The notes under the pieces were generated by a model. The model was not told where the DNA came from. It ran no database searches and saw only the letters and a program-made list of their open reading frames with translations. Below, piece by piece: positions 24,016-32,944 of a stretch of DNA of 33,061 bases. This DNA comes from Ramlibacter sp. (GTDB lineage: Bacteria > Pseudomonadota > Gammaproteobacteria > Burkholderiales > Burkholderiaceae_C): contig JAGRPN010000438.1 of assembly GCA_019449555.1 (NCBI GenBank), positions 1 to 33,061 on the forward strand. The letters are read 5' to 3'. How positions within the stretch are numbered: the stretch's first letter is position 1; each line of letters begins with the position of its first letter. The translations under genes were made by a program, and so were the position numbers.

Positions 24016-24980
24016 TAGGGCGGCAGCTCGAACATCATGCCGGGCTTCACGTCGAAACCCCGCAGGAAGTCTGCCACAGCCAGCCTCTTGCCGCCCGCAC
24101 GCTGCAGCTGCGCGATGCGCAGGACGCCCTCGCCGCAGCGCACGTCGATGCCGGCGGCACCGACGGCGATGACCCGCCCGGGTTTCGCCTCGCTATGGCT
24201 CACGCTTACCGGCTCGGCCCGCCACAACTTCACCGTCTCGCCTGACAGCATGCTGCTCGCGCCGGGAAACGGATCGAATGCACGGATGCGGCGGGCAATC
24301 ACGTCCGCCGGTTGCGACCAGTCGATCGCCGCCTCGGCCTTGTCGATCTTGTGCGCGTACGTCACGCCCGCCTCGGGCTGCCCGACGGGATGCAGAGCGC
24401 CGCACGCCGCCAGCTCCAGCGCTTTGACGATCAGCCGCCCGCCGACTCCGGCCAACTTGTCGTGCAGCGAGCCGGTCGTCTCCTGGCCGGTGATGCCGAC
24501 CGGCTCGGCCAGCAGCGTCGGCCCGGTGTCCAGGCCGGCGTCCATCTGCATGATGGTCACCCCGGACTGCGCGTCGCCCGCTTCGATGGCGCGGTGGACC
24601 GGCGCCGCGCCGCGCCAGCGCGGCAACAGCGACGCGTGGATGTTGAGGCAGCCCAGGCGCGGGACATCGAGCACCCACTGCGGCAGGATCAACCCATACG
24701 CGGCCACGACCATCGCGTCGGCTCGGGCCTGCTCGATCGCGGTCTTCGCCGCGGCCGCGTCCTCGGCGTATTTGCCATCGAGCCGCAGGCTGCGGGGCTG
24801 CGCCAGCGGCATCCCGTGTTCGAGCGCGGACAGCTTCACTGGGGAAGCCTGCAATTTCATGCCACGGCCCGCGGGGCGGTCCGGCTGCGTCAACACCAGC
24901 GCAATGGAAACGCCGGCTCGATGCAGATGCTCCAGCGCCACGCGAGCGAAGTGGGGGGTGCCCGCGAAGATGATGCGCAT
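24015..24980 (-). CDS. fmt: Methionyl-tRNA formyltransferase
   Basis: A 321-residue enzyme that formylates initiator Met-tRNA with 10-formyl-THF. The N-terminal catalytic domain has [10 protein letters not shown] (3-12), the THF and catalytic region [15 protein letters not shown] (N113, H115) and D151 in GLDTGP; the smaller C-terminal tRNA-binding domain follows from about residue 210. ATG 24980 agrees with the family start. It belongs to def - BamE-like lipoprotein - fmt - azlC - azlD; the def-fmt pair lies divergent from dprA in many proteobacteria. Confidence 0.96.
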   Translation of the reverse strand: MRIIFAGTPHFARVALEHLHRAGVSIALVLTQPDRPAGRGMKLQASPVKLSALEHGMPLAQPRSLRLDGKYAEDAAAAKTAIEQARADAMVVAAYGLILPQWVLDVPRLGCLNIHASLLPRWRGAAPVHRAIEAGDAQSGVTIMQMDAGLDTGPTLLAEPVGITGQETTGSLHDKLAGVGGRLIVKALELAACGALHPVGQPEAGVTYAHKIDKAEAAIDWSQPADVIARRIRAFDPFPGASSMLSGETVKLWRAEPVSVSHSEAKPGRVIAVGAAGIDVRCGEGVLRIAQLQRAGGKRLAVADFLRGFDVKPGMMFELPP

Positions 24981-25023
24981 GGGATCAGCGGCGATGGCGC
25001 GGTGGCCGGGAGTTCCGCCCGCC

Positions 25024-25524
25024 TCAGCTCCGGTCGTTGGGTGCGTTGATGAATTCCATCCCGGGATGGGCGCGTTGCACGACGTTGCGTTCGTCCAGGT
25101 AGATCCAGTAGAACATGTCGCTGTTCTGCACATCGCGCCAGCGGTAGGTCATGATCGGGCCGCGCCAGCTCGCCACGCCATCGACCCATGCGGGGCGGCC
25201 GAATTCGCGCTCCACGTCGTCGCGCGTCCACGTGCCGGGCACGATGCGGTTGAAACTGGCTTGCGTCAATACCTGGCGCGCCTGCACGACCCTGCCCGCG
25301 GCGTCCAGGTCCACCATCCACGCGTACTGCCCCACCGGCTGCATAGAGTATTGAAGTCGCTCGCCGGTGGGCAGCCGCACGACGCGCTGCGGTTGCCCCA
25401 TGCGCGCAAGCACGGCGTCCCGAGGGGTGCCCGGCGCGATCTGGAAAGAGTTGAACGGATTGCCGGCGCAGCCGGCCAGCAGTGCGGCCAGGCCGGCCAG
25501 CAGCAGCGTGCGCAATCCGGTCAT
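25024..25524 (-). CDS. Outer-membrane lipoprotein with two BamE-like repeats
   Basis: A 166-residue lipoprotein; the signal peptide ends LLAGC, making C19 the lipidated residue. The mature part has two similar halves. One begins [17 protein letters not shown] and ends [16 protein letters not shown]; the other begins [18 protein letters not shown] and ends [14 protein letters not shown]. Each resembles the small SmpA/BamE fold (PGT followed by an EVxxxxGxP-type helix and a hairpin). AGGAGAA lies 8 bases before ATG 25524. It sits between def and fmt. A role in envelope assembly is possible by fold only; I do not call it BamE. Confidence 0.8.
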   Translation of the reverse strand: MTGLRTLLLAGLAALLAGCAGNPFNSFQIAPGTPRDAVLARMGQPQRVVRLPTGERLQYSMQPVGQYAWMVDLDAAGRVVQARQVLTQASFNRIVPGTWTRDDVEREFGRPAWVDGVASWRGPIMTYRWRDVQNSDMFYWIYLDERNVVQRAHPGMEFINAPNDRS

Positions 25525-25552
25525 GACGCGATTCTCCTGGTGCGCCGGTGCT

Positions 25553-26065
25553 TCAGGCCCGGACCGTTTCACGCCGCGCCTTCAGCATCTTGGTCTTGAT
25601 GCGATTGCGCTTGAGCGGCGACAGGTACTCCACGAACACCTTGCCCAACAGGTGGTCCATCTCGTGCTGGACGCACACGGCCAGCACGCCTTGCGCTTCG
25701 ATCGTGCGCGAGCGGCCGTCGCGGTCCAGCGCCGTGACCCGCACCGCGGCGGCGCGTTCGACGCCGTCGTAAATGCCCGGCACCGACAGGCAGCCTTCGT
25801 CGCTCACCTGCTTCTCGGGGCTGGCCCAGACGATCTCGGGGTTGATCAGCACCAGCGGCGAATTGCGGTGCTCGGAGATGTCGATCACGATCAGCCGCTC
25901 GTGCACGTCGACCTGCGTCGCCGCCAGGCCGATGCCGCTCGCGTCGTACATGGTTTCGAGCATGTCGCCGATCAGGTTCCTGATGCGCGCGTCCACCGCC
26001 TGCACCGGTTTGGCCACCGTGTGCAGCTTGGGATCCGGGTAATAAAGAAGCGGAAGAAGTGCCAT
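25553..26065 (-). CDS. def: Peptide deformylase
   Basis: A 170-residue metalloenzyme that removes the N-formyl group from new proteins. All three motifs are present: GIGLAATQV (44-52, Q51), EGCLSVPG (90-97, metal ligand C92) and QHEMDHLLG (133-141, H134, E135, H138). It is first in the def-lipoprotein-fmt unit, acting at the opposite end of the formyl-methionine cycle from Fmt, and is divergent from the LysM gene with 203 bases between them. Confidence 0.96.
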   Translation of the reverse strand: MALLPLLYYPDPKLHTVAKPVQAVDARIRNLIGDMLETMYDASGIGLAATQVDVHERLIVIDISEHRNSPLVLINPEIVWASPEKQVSDEGCLSVPGIYDGVERAAAVRVTALDRDGRSRTIEAQGVLAVCVQHEMDHLLGKVFVEYLSPLKRNRIKTKMLKARRETVRA

Positions 26066-26268
26066 TGGTTAGTGAAGATCGGCCGCAATGCGTTAACGCC
26101 CCAATCAGGCTTTTCGCGGGCGCAGGTGTCGCTATTTTCGCTACTTTTGCCTTTTCCGGCACGGCACCAGCGCCATAAACGTTGCCCAATCAAGGGCTTG
26201 AGCGCAGAATCGCCAGTACTTTGTCAAGACTTTCGACTGCATCGGCCCCGCCGACGGTCGCGGCCACA
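26066..26268. other. Divergent def/LysM intergenic region
   Basis: This 203-base gap must hold promoters for both divergent units. It has several AT-richer patches (for example CGCTATTTTCGCTACTTTTG near 26130) but I could not identify a -35/-10 pair with confidence on either strand. Confidence 0.4.
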
Positions 26269-27534
26269 ATGCACCAAAACAGCTGTCCCCCGACCATCGC
26301 CCCGCGCCGGCCGTCCGGCCTGCCGGGTACGCAGGCCCTGAGCGCTTGGGCGGCGCTGACCGCCCTGGCCGCCGGGCTGGTCGCGGCGCCTGCGCTCGCG
26401 CAGAACTTCCCGATCACGCCGGCCCAGCGCGCCACGGCGCAGCAGGTCGCGCAAGCCGGCGTGCCGCTGGCGGAACTCGCTGCCAACGCGCCGGAAGAAT
26501 ACACGGTCAAGCGCGGCGACACCTTGTGGGCCATTTCGGGCCTGTTCCTCAAGAGCCCCTGGCGCTGGCCAGAGCTCTGGGGCATGAATCTGCAGGACGT
26601 GCGCAACCCGCACCGGATCTATCCCGGCCAGCAGCTGGTGCTGGAAAAGACGGACGGACGCGCCAGGCTGCGGCTGCGCCAGTCGGCCGAGGCCGGCGGG
26701 CAGCCCATCGAAACCGTGCGGGTTTCACCGCGCACCCGCGTCGAGGCGCTGCCGGACACGTCGCTGCCGACGCTGCAGACGCACCTGATCGAGCCGTTCC
26801 TGGCCGAGCCGGTCATCATCGACGAGGCAGCCCTGTTGGCGGCGCCCCGGATCGTGGCTGCACCCGAGAGCCGCGTGCTGATCACGCGCGGCGACCGTGC
26901 CTATGCCAAGGGCCTCGCCAGCGCCCCGCTGAGGCAGCGGGTGGCGGGCCGTACCGACGATTACCGCGTGTTCCGCAATGCGCAGCCGCTGAAGGATCCC
27001 GTCACCCGCGCCATCCTGGGCTATGAGGCGCAGTATCTCGGCAAGGCGGTGCTGGTTCGCAGCGAAGGCTCGGAACTCGTGAAGACGAGCAGCGGCGGCC
27101 AGCAGGACCTGTCCGTGCCCGCGACGATCGACATCGTGTCGGCGAAGGAAGAAATGCGCGTCGGCGACCGCCTGCTGCCCGAGCCGCCGCGCCAATTCCT
27201 GAGCTACGCGCCGCACGCGCCCGCCGGGCCGATGGACGGCACCATCGTTTCGGTCTATGGCAATGCGGTGGCCATCGCCGGCCAGAGCCAGGTCGTGGTG
27301 ATCAACAAGGGCACGGCCGACGGCATCGAGATGGGCCATGTGCTGGCGATCCTGAAACAGGGCGAGCGCCGGGTGGATACCTCGCAACCGGGCGAGCGCA
27401 CGGATATCAAGTTGCCCAACGAGCGCAACGGACTGCTGATGGTGTTTCGGCCGTTCGACACGCTCTCCTATGCGCTGATCCTCGAGATCAGCGATACGGT
27501 GCAGATTGGCGATCGCGTCGCCAATCCGCGCTAG
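26269..27534 (+). CDS. LysM peptidoglycan-binding protein
   Basis: A 421-residue exported protein. A long signal peptide (about 1-45, ending APALAQ) is followed by one LysM domain (about 77-127: EYTVKRGDTLWAISGLFL ... NPHRIYPGQQLVL), which binds glycan chains of peptidoglycan. The remaining 290 residues form a conserved but unnamed region found after LysM in betaproteobacterial proteins encoded upstream of dprA. ATG 26269 is chosen because the signal peptide starts there; a TTG-start extension to 26182 has no support. dprA begins 13 bases after the stop. Its exact role in the envelope is unknown. Confidence 0.85.
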   Translation: MHQNSCPPTIAPRRPSGLPGTQALSAWAALTALAAGLVAAPALAQNFPITPAQRATAQQVAQAGVPLAELAANAPEEYTVKRGDTLWAISGLFLKSPWRWPELWGMNLQDVRNPHRIYPGQQLVLEKTDGRARLRLRQSAEAGGQPIETVRVSPRTRVEALPDTSLPTLQTHLIEPFLAEPVIIDEAALLAAPRIVAAPESRVLITRGDRAYAKGLASAPLRQRVAGRTDDYRVFRNAQPLKDPVTRAILGYEAQYLGKAVLVRSEGSELVKTSSGGQQDLSVPATIDIVSAKEEMRVGDRLLPEPPRQFLSYAPHAPAGPMDGTIVSVYGNAVAIAGQSQVVVINKGTADGIEMGHVLAILKQGERRVDTSQPGERTDIKLPNERNGLLMVFRPFDTLSYALILEISDTVQIGDRVANPR

Positions 27535-27547
27535 CCAGCGGCCGCGG

Positions 27548-28684
27548 ATGGGGCGCGAAGAACTCGCCGCCTGGTTCCGCCTCGACCTCACGCCGGGCAT
27601 CGGTAGCATCGCAGCGCGGCGCCTGCTGGCCGCCTTCGGGTTGCCGGACAACGTTTTCATCCAACCGGCCGAGGCGCTCGCTCAACTGGTCAGCTCCGAG
27701 CAGGCGCAGGCGCTGCGCCGCGAGCCGGAGGGATGGGCGGCCGCCGTGGACGCCGCATGGCAGTGGCTCCAGGAAGCAACGGCCGCCGGCGAGCGCCGCA
27801 TCCTCACGCTGGCCGACGACGAGTATCCGCAGGGGCAGCTGAACATCGCAGATCCGCCCCTCATGCTGTACGTCGTGGGTCAAGTGCGATCGCCCTGGCC
27901 CGCGGCGGTCGCGGTGGTGGGCAGCCGCAATCCGACGCCGCAGGGGTTGGCGAACGCGCGGCAGTTTTCACGCAGCTTCGCGCAGGCGGGCCTCACGGTG
28001 GTGTCGGGGCTGGCGCTCGGTGTCGACGGGGCCGCTCACGAAGGCGCTCTGGAAGGTGCCGCCCCCGGGCGCGTGGCAACGATCGCGGTGGTCGGCACCG
28101 GGCTCGATCGCGTGTATCCGAGCCAGCACCTGGAACTCGCGCAGCGCATCGCGCGGGATGGGTTGCTGGTGAGCGAGTACCCGCTCGGCACGCCGCCCCT
28201 GGCGCCCAATTTCCCGAAACGCAATCGCATCATCGCGGCGCTCAGCCAGGGCACCCTGGTCGTGGAGGCCGCGCTGCGATCCGGGTCGCTCATCACGGCC
28301 CGGCAAGCGGCCGAACAGGGCAAGGACGTGTTCGCGATACCCGGCTCGATTCACGCGCCGCAATCGCGCGGTTGCCACGCGTTGCTCAAGCAAGGCGCCA
28401 AGCTCGTCGAATCGGCACAGGATGTGCTCGAGGAGCTCTCGCTGCCCGGGAGCCGGGTCGCGGCCGCCGCAGCGCAGACGACGGACGAGCCGGCGCATTC
28501 GGGACGGCCGGAAGACGCCAGCGTGCTGGCCGCTCTCGGCTTCGATCCGGTGAGCCTCGACGCGCTGGTGGCGCGCACCGGTATCGCGCCGTCCCACCTG
28601 CAAGCCAGGCTGCTCGAACTCGAACTGGAAGGCGAAGTGGCGCGACTTCCGGGCGGCTTGTTCCAGCGCGTCGGAACTGCCTGA
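27548..28684 (+). CDS. dprA: DNA-processing protein DprA
   Basis: A 378-residue protein that binds incoming single-stranded DNA during transformation and loads RecA. The N-terminal helical region (1-85) has LTPGIGSIAARRLL; the Rossmann-like core has VVGSRNPTPQG (from G125), VSGLALGVDGAAHEGAL, VVGTGLDRVYP, FPKRNRIIAALS and SGSLITARQAAEQGKDVFAIPG. A winged-helix DML1-like domain closes the protein (about 315-378). ATG 27548 gives the normal length. Its presence says nothing by itself about natural competence, as dprA is widespread. Confidence 0.95.
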   Translation: MGREELAAWFRLDLTPGIGSIAARRLLAAFGLPDNVFIQPAEALAQLVSSEQAQALRREPEGWAAAVDAAWQWLQEATAAGERRILTLADDEYPQGQLNIADPPLMLYVVGQVRSPWPAAVAVVGSRNPTPQGLANARQFSRSFAQAGLTVVSGLALGVDGAAHEGALEGAAPGRVATIAVVGTGLDRVYPSQHLELAQRIARDGLLVSEYPLGTPPLAPNFPKRNRIIAALSQGTLVVEAALRSGSLITARQAAEQGKDVFAIPGSIHAPQSRGCHALLKQGAKLVESAQDVLEELSLPGSRVAAAAAQTTDEPAHSGRPEDASVLAALGFDPVSLDALVARTGIAPSHLQARLLELELEGEVARLPGGLFQRVGTA

Positions 28685-28747
28685 GGCGCGTACGCAACAC
28701 ACTGGCCAGACGCATCTCGGCGACGGCATTCTGGGCTATATTGGGGC

Positions 28748-29245
28748 ATGTTTGAAGTGCTCGTTTTCGTGTACGAACACTACTGGCGCGGCGATGCTTG
28801 TCCCGAGCTGCAGCAATTGGGGCGCAAGCTCAGCGCGCATGGCTTCGAGCCCGAAGAAATCCACGACGCGCTGGTGTGGCTCGATGGTCTCCATCTCGCG
28901 GCTCAGAGCGCTCGCGTGGTCGATGGTGCATCCGCCGAGGCAGCCGCGCCGTCCATCCAGCCGGTGCAGTCGGCGACCAGCCTGCGGGTCTATTCGGTCG
29001 CGGAGCAGGACCATCTTGGAGCGCAGTGCCTGGGGTTCGTCTCGTTTCTCGAATCTTCCGGCGTGCTGCCGGCCGCCATGCGCGAGATCGTGATGGATCG
29101 CGCCATGGCCGCGCCGGGGGACCCGGTGTCCCTGGACGACCTGAAGATCATCGTGTTGATGGTGTACTGGAGTTTCGGCGAAGAGCCCGACGCGCTCGTG
29201 CTCGACGAGCTTTGCGATCCCGCCGACGGGCGTTTGCCGCACTGA
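28748..29245 (+). CDS. smg: Smg/DUF494 family protein
   Basis: A 165-residue acidic protein of the Smg family (DUF494), of unknown function, often encoded after dprA and before topA. The opening MFEVLVFVYEHYW and the segment SLRVYSVAEQDHLGAQCLGFVSFLESSGVL, together with the terminal EEPDALVLDELCDP, are family features. topA does not follow here: a terminator and an oppositely oriented gene come next. Confidence 0.9.
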   Translation: MFEVLVFVYEHYWRGDACPELQQLGRKLSAHGFEPEEIHDALVWLDGLHLAAQSARVVDGASAEAAAPSIQPVQSATSLRVYSVAEQDHLGAQCLGFVSFLESSGVLPAAMREIVMDRAMAAPGDPVSLDDLKIIVLMVYWSFGEEPDALVLDELCDPADGRLPH

Positions 29246-29253
29246 CTGACGAA

Positions 29254-29278
29254 ACAAGGGCCGCTCAGCGGCCCTTGT
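29254..29278. terminator. Terminator between smg and the DUF1631 gene
   Basis: ACAAGGGCCGC and GCGGCCCTTGT form an 11-bp stem with a TCA loop, 9 bases after the smg stop. ACTTTTCC follows on the plus strand and GTTTC on the minus strand, so it may serve both convergent genes, better for smg. Confidence 0.8.
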
Positions 29279-29296
29279 ACTTTTCCTTGCGGGTTC

Positions 29297-31885
29297 TTAC
29301 TGAAGCAGTCGTTCGGGGTTGGCGTCGAGCTTGGCGAGGGCGTCGCGCGTCGCACGCACCGTGAGCGCTTCCTCTTCGGCGGGCAGCAACAGCCCGGCTT
29401 GCAGGTACGCCGCCAGCCGGCGCGCCTGGATCAGGTAGCTGCGGCCGCCGGGCGCGGCAAACAGGTGGAGCTGCTTGCGCTGGCTGCGCCAGGCGTATTG
29501 CACCTGGGTCCGGTTGCCGTTGTGGTCGAGGGAGAACCAGTTGCCCAACTGCAGTTCGCCCGCCCAGCCCAGCATGGCCGCACTGGGGCGCGAGCCGCCG
29601 TCGGCCACCACCTCGATCGACGACGCATCGATGCCCAGCATCAGCTCGAGACGTTCGGCGTCGAGCGGCATGTCGGTCGACGCGTCTTCTGAAACGAAGT
29701 CCTCGAGATGGGCCAGGCGGTTGGCCATCGCCTCGATCTTCGCGTGCGGGATCGATTCCGTCTGGGACAGGAACGCATCTGCCAATGTGGCGCCGATGAC
29801 CTTGATGTGGCCTTCCTGCGCCTTGCCTTCGATGCCCACCAGCGTCATGCCCTGGCGCAGCCGCTGCAGCAACCGGGGCAGGTCCCGGATCACGCGGGCC
29901 CGCTCCTCCCGGTTGGGCTTTGCGCTGGCCGCCCAGACGAGGTCCGAGGCCGAAGTCTTCAGCGCCAGCGTATCCTCGTGCTGCGAGCCGTTCTTGACTG
30001 CCGACAGGGCCAGCACTTCAGCCCAGACTTTGAAAAGGAATTCGCGGATTTCATCGCGCACCGGCATGTCCGCCAGCATGCTGCGCAGCTCGATGGTGTA
30101 CTGGATCGCCAGCGTTTCCTTCTCTTCGACCTGCTGCGCGAGGCTGACCAGGCGCTGCGTGGGAGCCTGGTCGGTGAGGAATTTCGACAGGAACTTCTGG
30201 AATTCCTCGTACACCAGCTGGAATACGCGGCGCCCCGTTTCCGGATACTGCTCGATCACCTGCACCACGCGCTTGATCTCGGTCTCCAGCGCGGTGCCGT
30301 TGATCCCGCTGGCGTCGAACCCCATCACGCAGGAGCCCATTCGGTCGATCAGCTGGCGGGCGGGATGCTCCAGCGAGCCGAAGAACTCAGGCTCGGCGAT
30401 GGCGACCCTCAGCACCGGCATCTGCAGCCGGGCGAACCATACGCGCACCGACGGCGGAATCCGTTCTTCCGCGAGGATGCTCTGGAACATGAGCGCCACG
30501 ATTTCGATCGTGGCCTTCTCCGCCGAGGTGGTGGCCTTTTTCTTGAGCTCGCCGGTGCGGCGGCGCAGGTCCACGGCAACCTGCTGGACGGCGGCGGCAT
30601 CGTAGATGAAGTCGTCCTGGCTCGCCGTCCCCGCGCCCCGGGTCGCCTGGACCATCGTGGCTTGTTGGGACAGCGCTTCCGCCAGTGCGGGCGAGGGCCG
30701 TGTGGCGGGCGGCCCGTCGAAGCCGGCGACCCGCTCCGTCAGAAGGCGCTTCAATTGCCCCAGCACGCCGGTGGCGCGCATGCGCGCGCGGGCCAGCGGC
30801 GGGCTGGATGTCATCAAGCGCGTCTCGTCGGCAACACCGCCCCCGCGCTGCCCGCCGGAATCGGGCGCCGGTGCGCCGCTTGCGCCCTGGCCGGGACCAA
30901 ACTGCTGATGCGGGCCGGGCTGGTGCTTGCCGCCCTGGTTGAAACCGCCCGCCTGGCCATAACCGGCTTGTGGGCCCGAGCCGCCGTAGCCGCCGCCGTG
31001 AGACCCATGGCCGCCCTGCGCGCCGGAGCCGGCTTGGCCTTCGTATCCGCCTGGCGTGCCATAACCGCTTTGTCCACCGCTGGCACCACCGGCACCGGTA
31101 TCACGATAACCGCCCGCTCCGCCTCCGCGCGGACCCGAGCCGCCGCCAGCGCCGTCTTCAGCACTCCCCGCCTCGCCTGGCGGTGTTTCGGCAGCTCCGC
31201 GATCCTGCGCTCGGCCGGGGCCCGCGGCTGTCGCGCCTCGCTTCACCCGTTTGCTCAAGTCGATGTCGCGCATCACGCCCTGGGCGACCAGGAACTCGTT
31301 GACCAGCCGATACGCGTCGGGCACATGCTCCAGGATGTGCCGCTGAATGACGTCCTGCACCATCGTCCAGACCCCGCGGGAGAGTTCGGCATTGCCCCAC
31401 TGCTCTACCATCAATTGCGAGAGTGCTTCCGCGCGCAAGACGTCCGTGGCGGCGAGCTCGTCACCGCCCTCGAGGTGTTGCATCCGCACGCGAAGGTCGT
31501 TCAGCTCCCACGTGGCCTTTTCCTGGATGGCGAGGGCCAGTCGCGAGGACAGTATCTTGCGTTCGACCACCTCATCGCCGATCAACTCCAGGCTGGCGGC
31601 CTCGAGCCTGACGCGCGCGGGCGCGATGGGAGGGACGATCGCCTGCCGCCAGGCCTTGGCGACCGCCTGCGCCCAGGCTTGCCCTTTGCGGTCGAAGTCC
31701 ATCATGGCATCGCGGCGGTCGTACATCTCCCGCGAACTGGGGCTGGAGTCCACCAGCTCGCCCAGACGGGCGCGGATCGCCTGCACCATCGGCGCAAGCG
31801 CGCCTTCCGCCCGCGCAACGAACTGCTCGCGTGCCTGGCGCGCGATCTGCGCGCCGGAGCCCTGGGGCAGTTGGTGAGAGTTCAC
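29297..31885 (-). CDS. DUF1631 protein with Gly-rich disordered centre
   Basis: An 862-residue cytoplasmic protein matching the DUF1631 family, whose function is unknown to me. An alpha-helical N-terminal part (about 1-215) and a larger C-terminal part (about 351-862) flank a low-complexity segment (221-350) rich in Gly, Gln, Tyr, Ser and Pro with GGY, GYG and HGG units. The C-terminal region includes MFQSILAEERIPPSVRVWFARLQ and ends in a domain beginning LQLGNWFSLDHNGNRTQVQYAW that resembles a small beta-barrel such as PilZ, though I cannot confirm this. The gene converges on smg and ends the strand switch from secDF, lying 9 bases downstream of secF. Confidence 0.85.
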   Translation of the reverse strand: MNSHQLPQGSGAQIARQAREQFVARAEGALAPMVQAIRARLGELVDSSPSSREMYDRRDAMMDFDRKGQAWAQAVAKAWRQAIVPPIAPARVRLEAASLELIGDEVVERKILSSRLALAIQEKATWELNDLRVRMQHLEGGDELAATDVLRAEALSQLMVEQWGNAELSRGVWTMVQDVIQRHILEHVPDAYRLVNEFLVAQGVMRDIDLSKRVKRGATAAGPGRAQDRGAAETPPGEAGSAEDGAGGGSGPRGGGAGGYRDTGAGGASGGQSGYGTPGGYEGQAGSGAQGGHGSHGGGYGGSGPQAGYGQAGGFNQGGKHQPGPHQQFGPGQGASGAPAPDSGGQRGGGVADETRLMTSSPPLARARMRATGVLGQLKRLLTERVAGFDGPPATRPSPALAEALSQQATMVQATRGAGTASQDDFIYDAAAVQQVAVDLRRRTGELKKKATTSAEKATIEIVALMFQSILAEERIPPSVRVWFARLQMPVLRVAIAEPEFFGSLEHPARQLIDRMGSCVMGFDASGINGTALETEIKRVVQVIEQYPETGRRVFQLVYEEFQKFLSKFLTDQAPTQRLVSLAQQVEEKETLAIQYTIELRSMLADMPVRDEIREFLFKVWAEVLALSAVKNGSQHEDTLALKTSASDLVWAASAKPNREERARVIRDLPRLLQRLRQGMTLVGIEGKAQEGHIKVIGATLADAFLSQTESIPHAKIEAMANRLAHLEDFVSEDASTDMPLDAERLELMLGIDASSIEVVADGGSRPSAAMLGWAGELQLGNWFSLDHNGNRTQVQYAWRSQRKQLHLFAAPGGRSYLIQARRLAAYLQAGLLLPAEEEALTVRATRDALAKLDANPERLLQ

Positions 31886-31894
31886 CGGGTCACC

Positions 31895-32851
31895 CTAAAC
31901 GGTGGCACCCGCGTTGGGGTCATTGGGGTCCTCGTCCTTGCGGGCCGCGGACGACTTGACCAGGTCCTCACGTTTGATGCCGAGCCACATCGCGATGGCG
32001 GCGGCAACGAACACGGAGGAGTAGATGCCAAACAGGATGCCGATGGTCAGCGCGAGCGCGAAGTGGTGCAGCGTCGGGCCGCCGAACAGCAGCATCGACA
32101 GCACCATCGCCTGCGTGCAGCCGTGGGTGATGATGGTGCGGCTGATGGTGGACGTAATCGCGCTGTCGATGATCTGCACCGTGTTCATCTTGCGGTAGCG
32201 GCGGAAGTTCTCCCGGATCCGGTCGAAGATCACCACCGACTCGTTGACGGAATAACCCAGCACCGCCAGCACCGCGGCCAGCACCGCCAGCGAGAACTCC
32301 CACTGGAAAAACGCGAAGAAGCCCAGGATGATGATCACGTCGTGCAGGTTGGCGATGATGGCCGCCACGGCGAACTTCCACTCGAAGCGGAACGCCAGGT
32401 AGATCATGATGCCGGCCACGACCATGCCCAGCGCCTTCAGGCCGTCGGTGGCGAGTTCCTCGCCGACCTGCGGCCCGACGAACTCCGTGCGCCGCAGGCT
32501 GACGCCCGGGTCGGTGGCCTTCAGCGTCGACAGCACCTTCTCGCTTTGCTGGGCCGAACTGACGCCCTTCTGGGCAGGCAGCCGGATGATGACGTCGCGC
32601 GACGTGCCGAAGTTCTGCACCAGCACGTCGGCGAAGCCGAGGGCGGAAACCGTGCGCCGGACCTTCTCGACGTCGGCGGGCTGCGAATAGGTCACTTCCA
32701 TCACCGTCCCGCCGGTGAACTCCACCGACAGGTGCAACCCCCGGTGGAACAGGAAGAACACCGCGGCCGCGAACGTGAGGAACGAGATCACGTTGAAGAT
32801 CAACGCGTTCTCCATGAACGGGATGTCCCGGCGAATCTTAAAAAACTCCAC
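31895..32851 (-). CDS. secF: Protein translocase subunit SecF
   Basis: A 318-residue inner-membrane protein of the SecDF complex, which uses the proton gradient to help pull proteins through SecYEG. It has the expected first helix, the P4-domain motif LSVEFTGGTVMEV, a periplasmic domain, and five further helices including LHDVIIILGFF, LGYSVNESVVIFDRIREN and the ISRTIITHGCTQ segment. The start codon is GTG at 32851. A charged tail (KSSAARKDEDPNDPN) closes it. secD lies 93 bases upstream on the same strand. Confidence 0.96.
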   Translation of the reverse strand: MEFFKIRRDIPFMENALIFNVISFLTFAAAVFFLFHRGLHLSVEFTGGTVMEVTYSQPADVEKVRRTVSALGFADVLVQNFGTSRDVIIRLPAQKGVSSAQQSEKVLSTLKATDPGVSLRRTEFVGPQVGEELATDGLKALGMVVAGIMIYLAFRFEWKFAVAAIIANLHDVIIILGFFAFFQWEFSLAVLAAVLAVLGYSVNESVVIFDRIRENFRRYRKMNTVQIIDSAITSTISRTIITHGCTQAMVLSMLLFGGPTLHHFALALTIGILFGIYSSVFVAAAIAMWLGIKREDLVKSSAARKDEDPNDPNAGATV

Positions 32852-32944
32852 TGCTTTGCCTTTCCGGAGTTCTTCAGCGAAAACTCGTATGCGCTCGCGC
32901 TGTGATGCTGGAGCTGAAAAATTCCATTTTTTCGACCGGTTCCC

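Noticed and set aside
29708-32905. 1065-codon open frame on the plus strand
   Set aside because: It lies antisense to the DUF1631 gene and secF, both strongly supported. Its composition (His, Arg, Asp, Gln-rich) is typical of the shadow frame of GC-rich genes.
32915-32940. A/T hairpin (GAAAAA/TTTTTC) between secD and secF
   Set aside because: Only six A-T pairs; unlikely to stop transcription between two genes that must be co-expressed.
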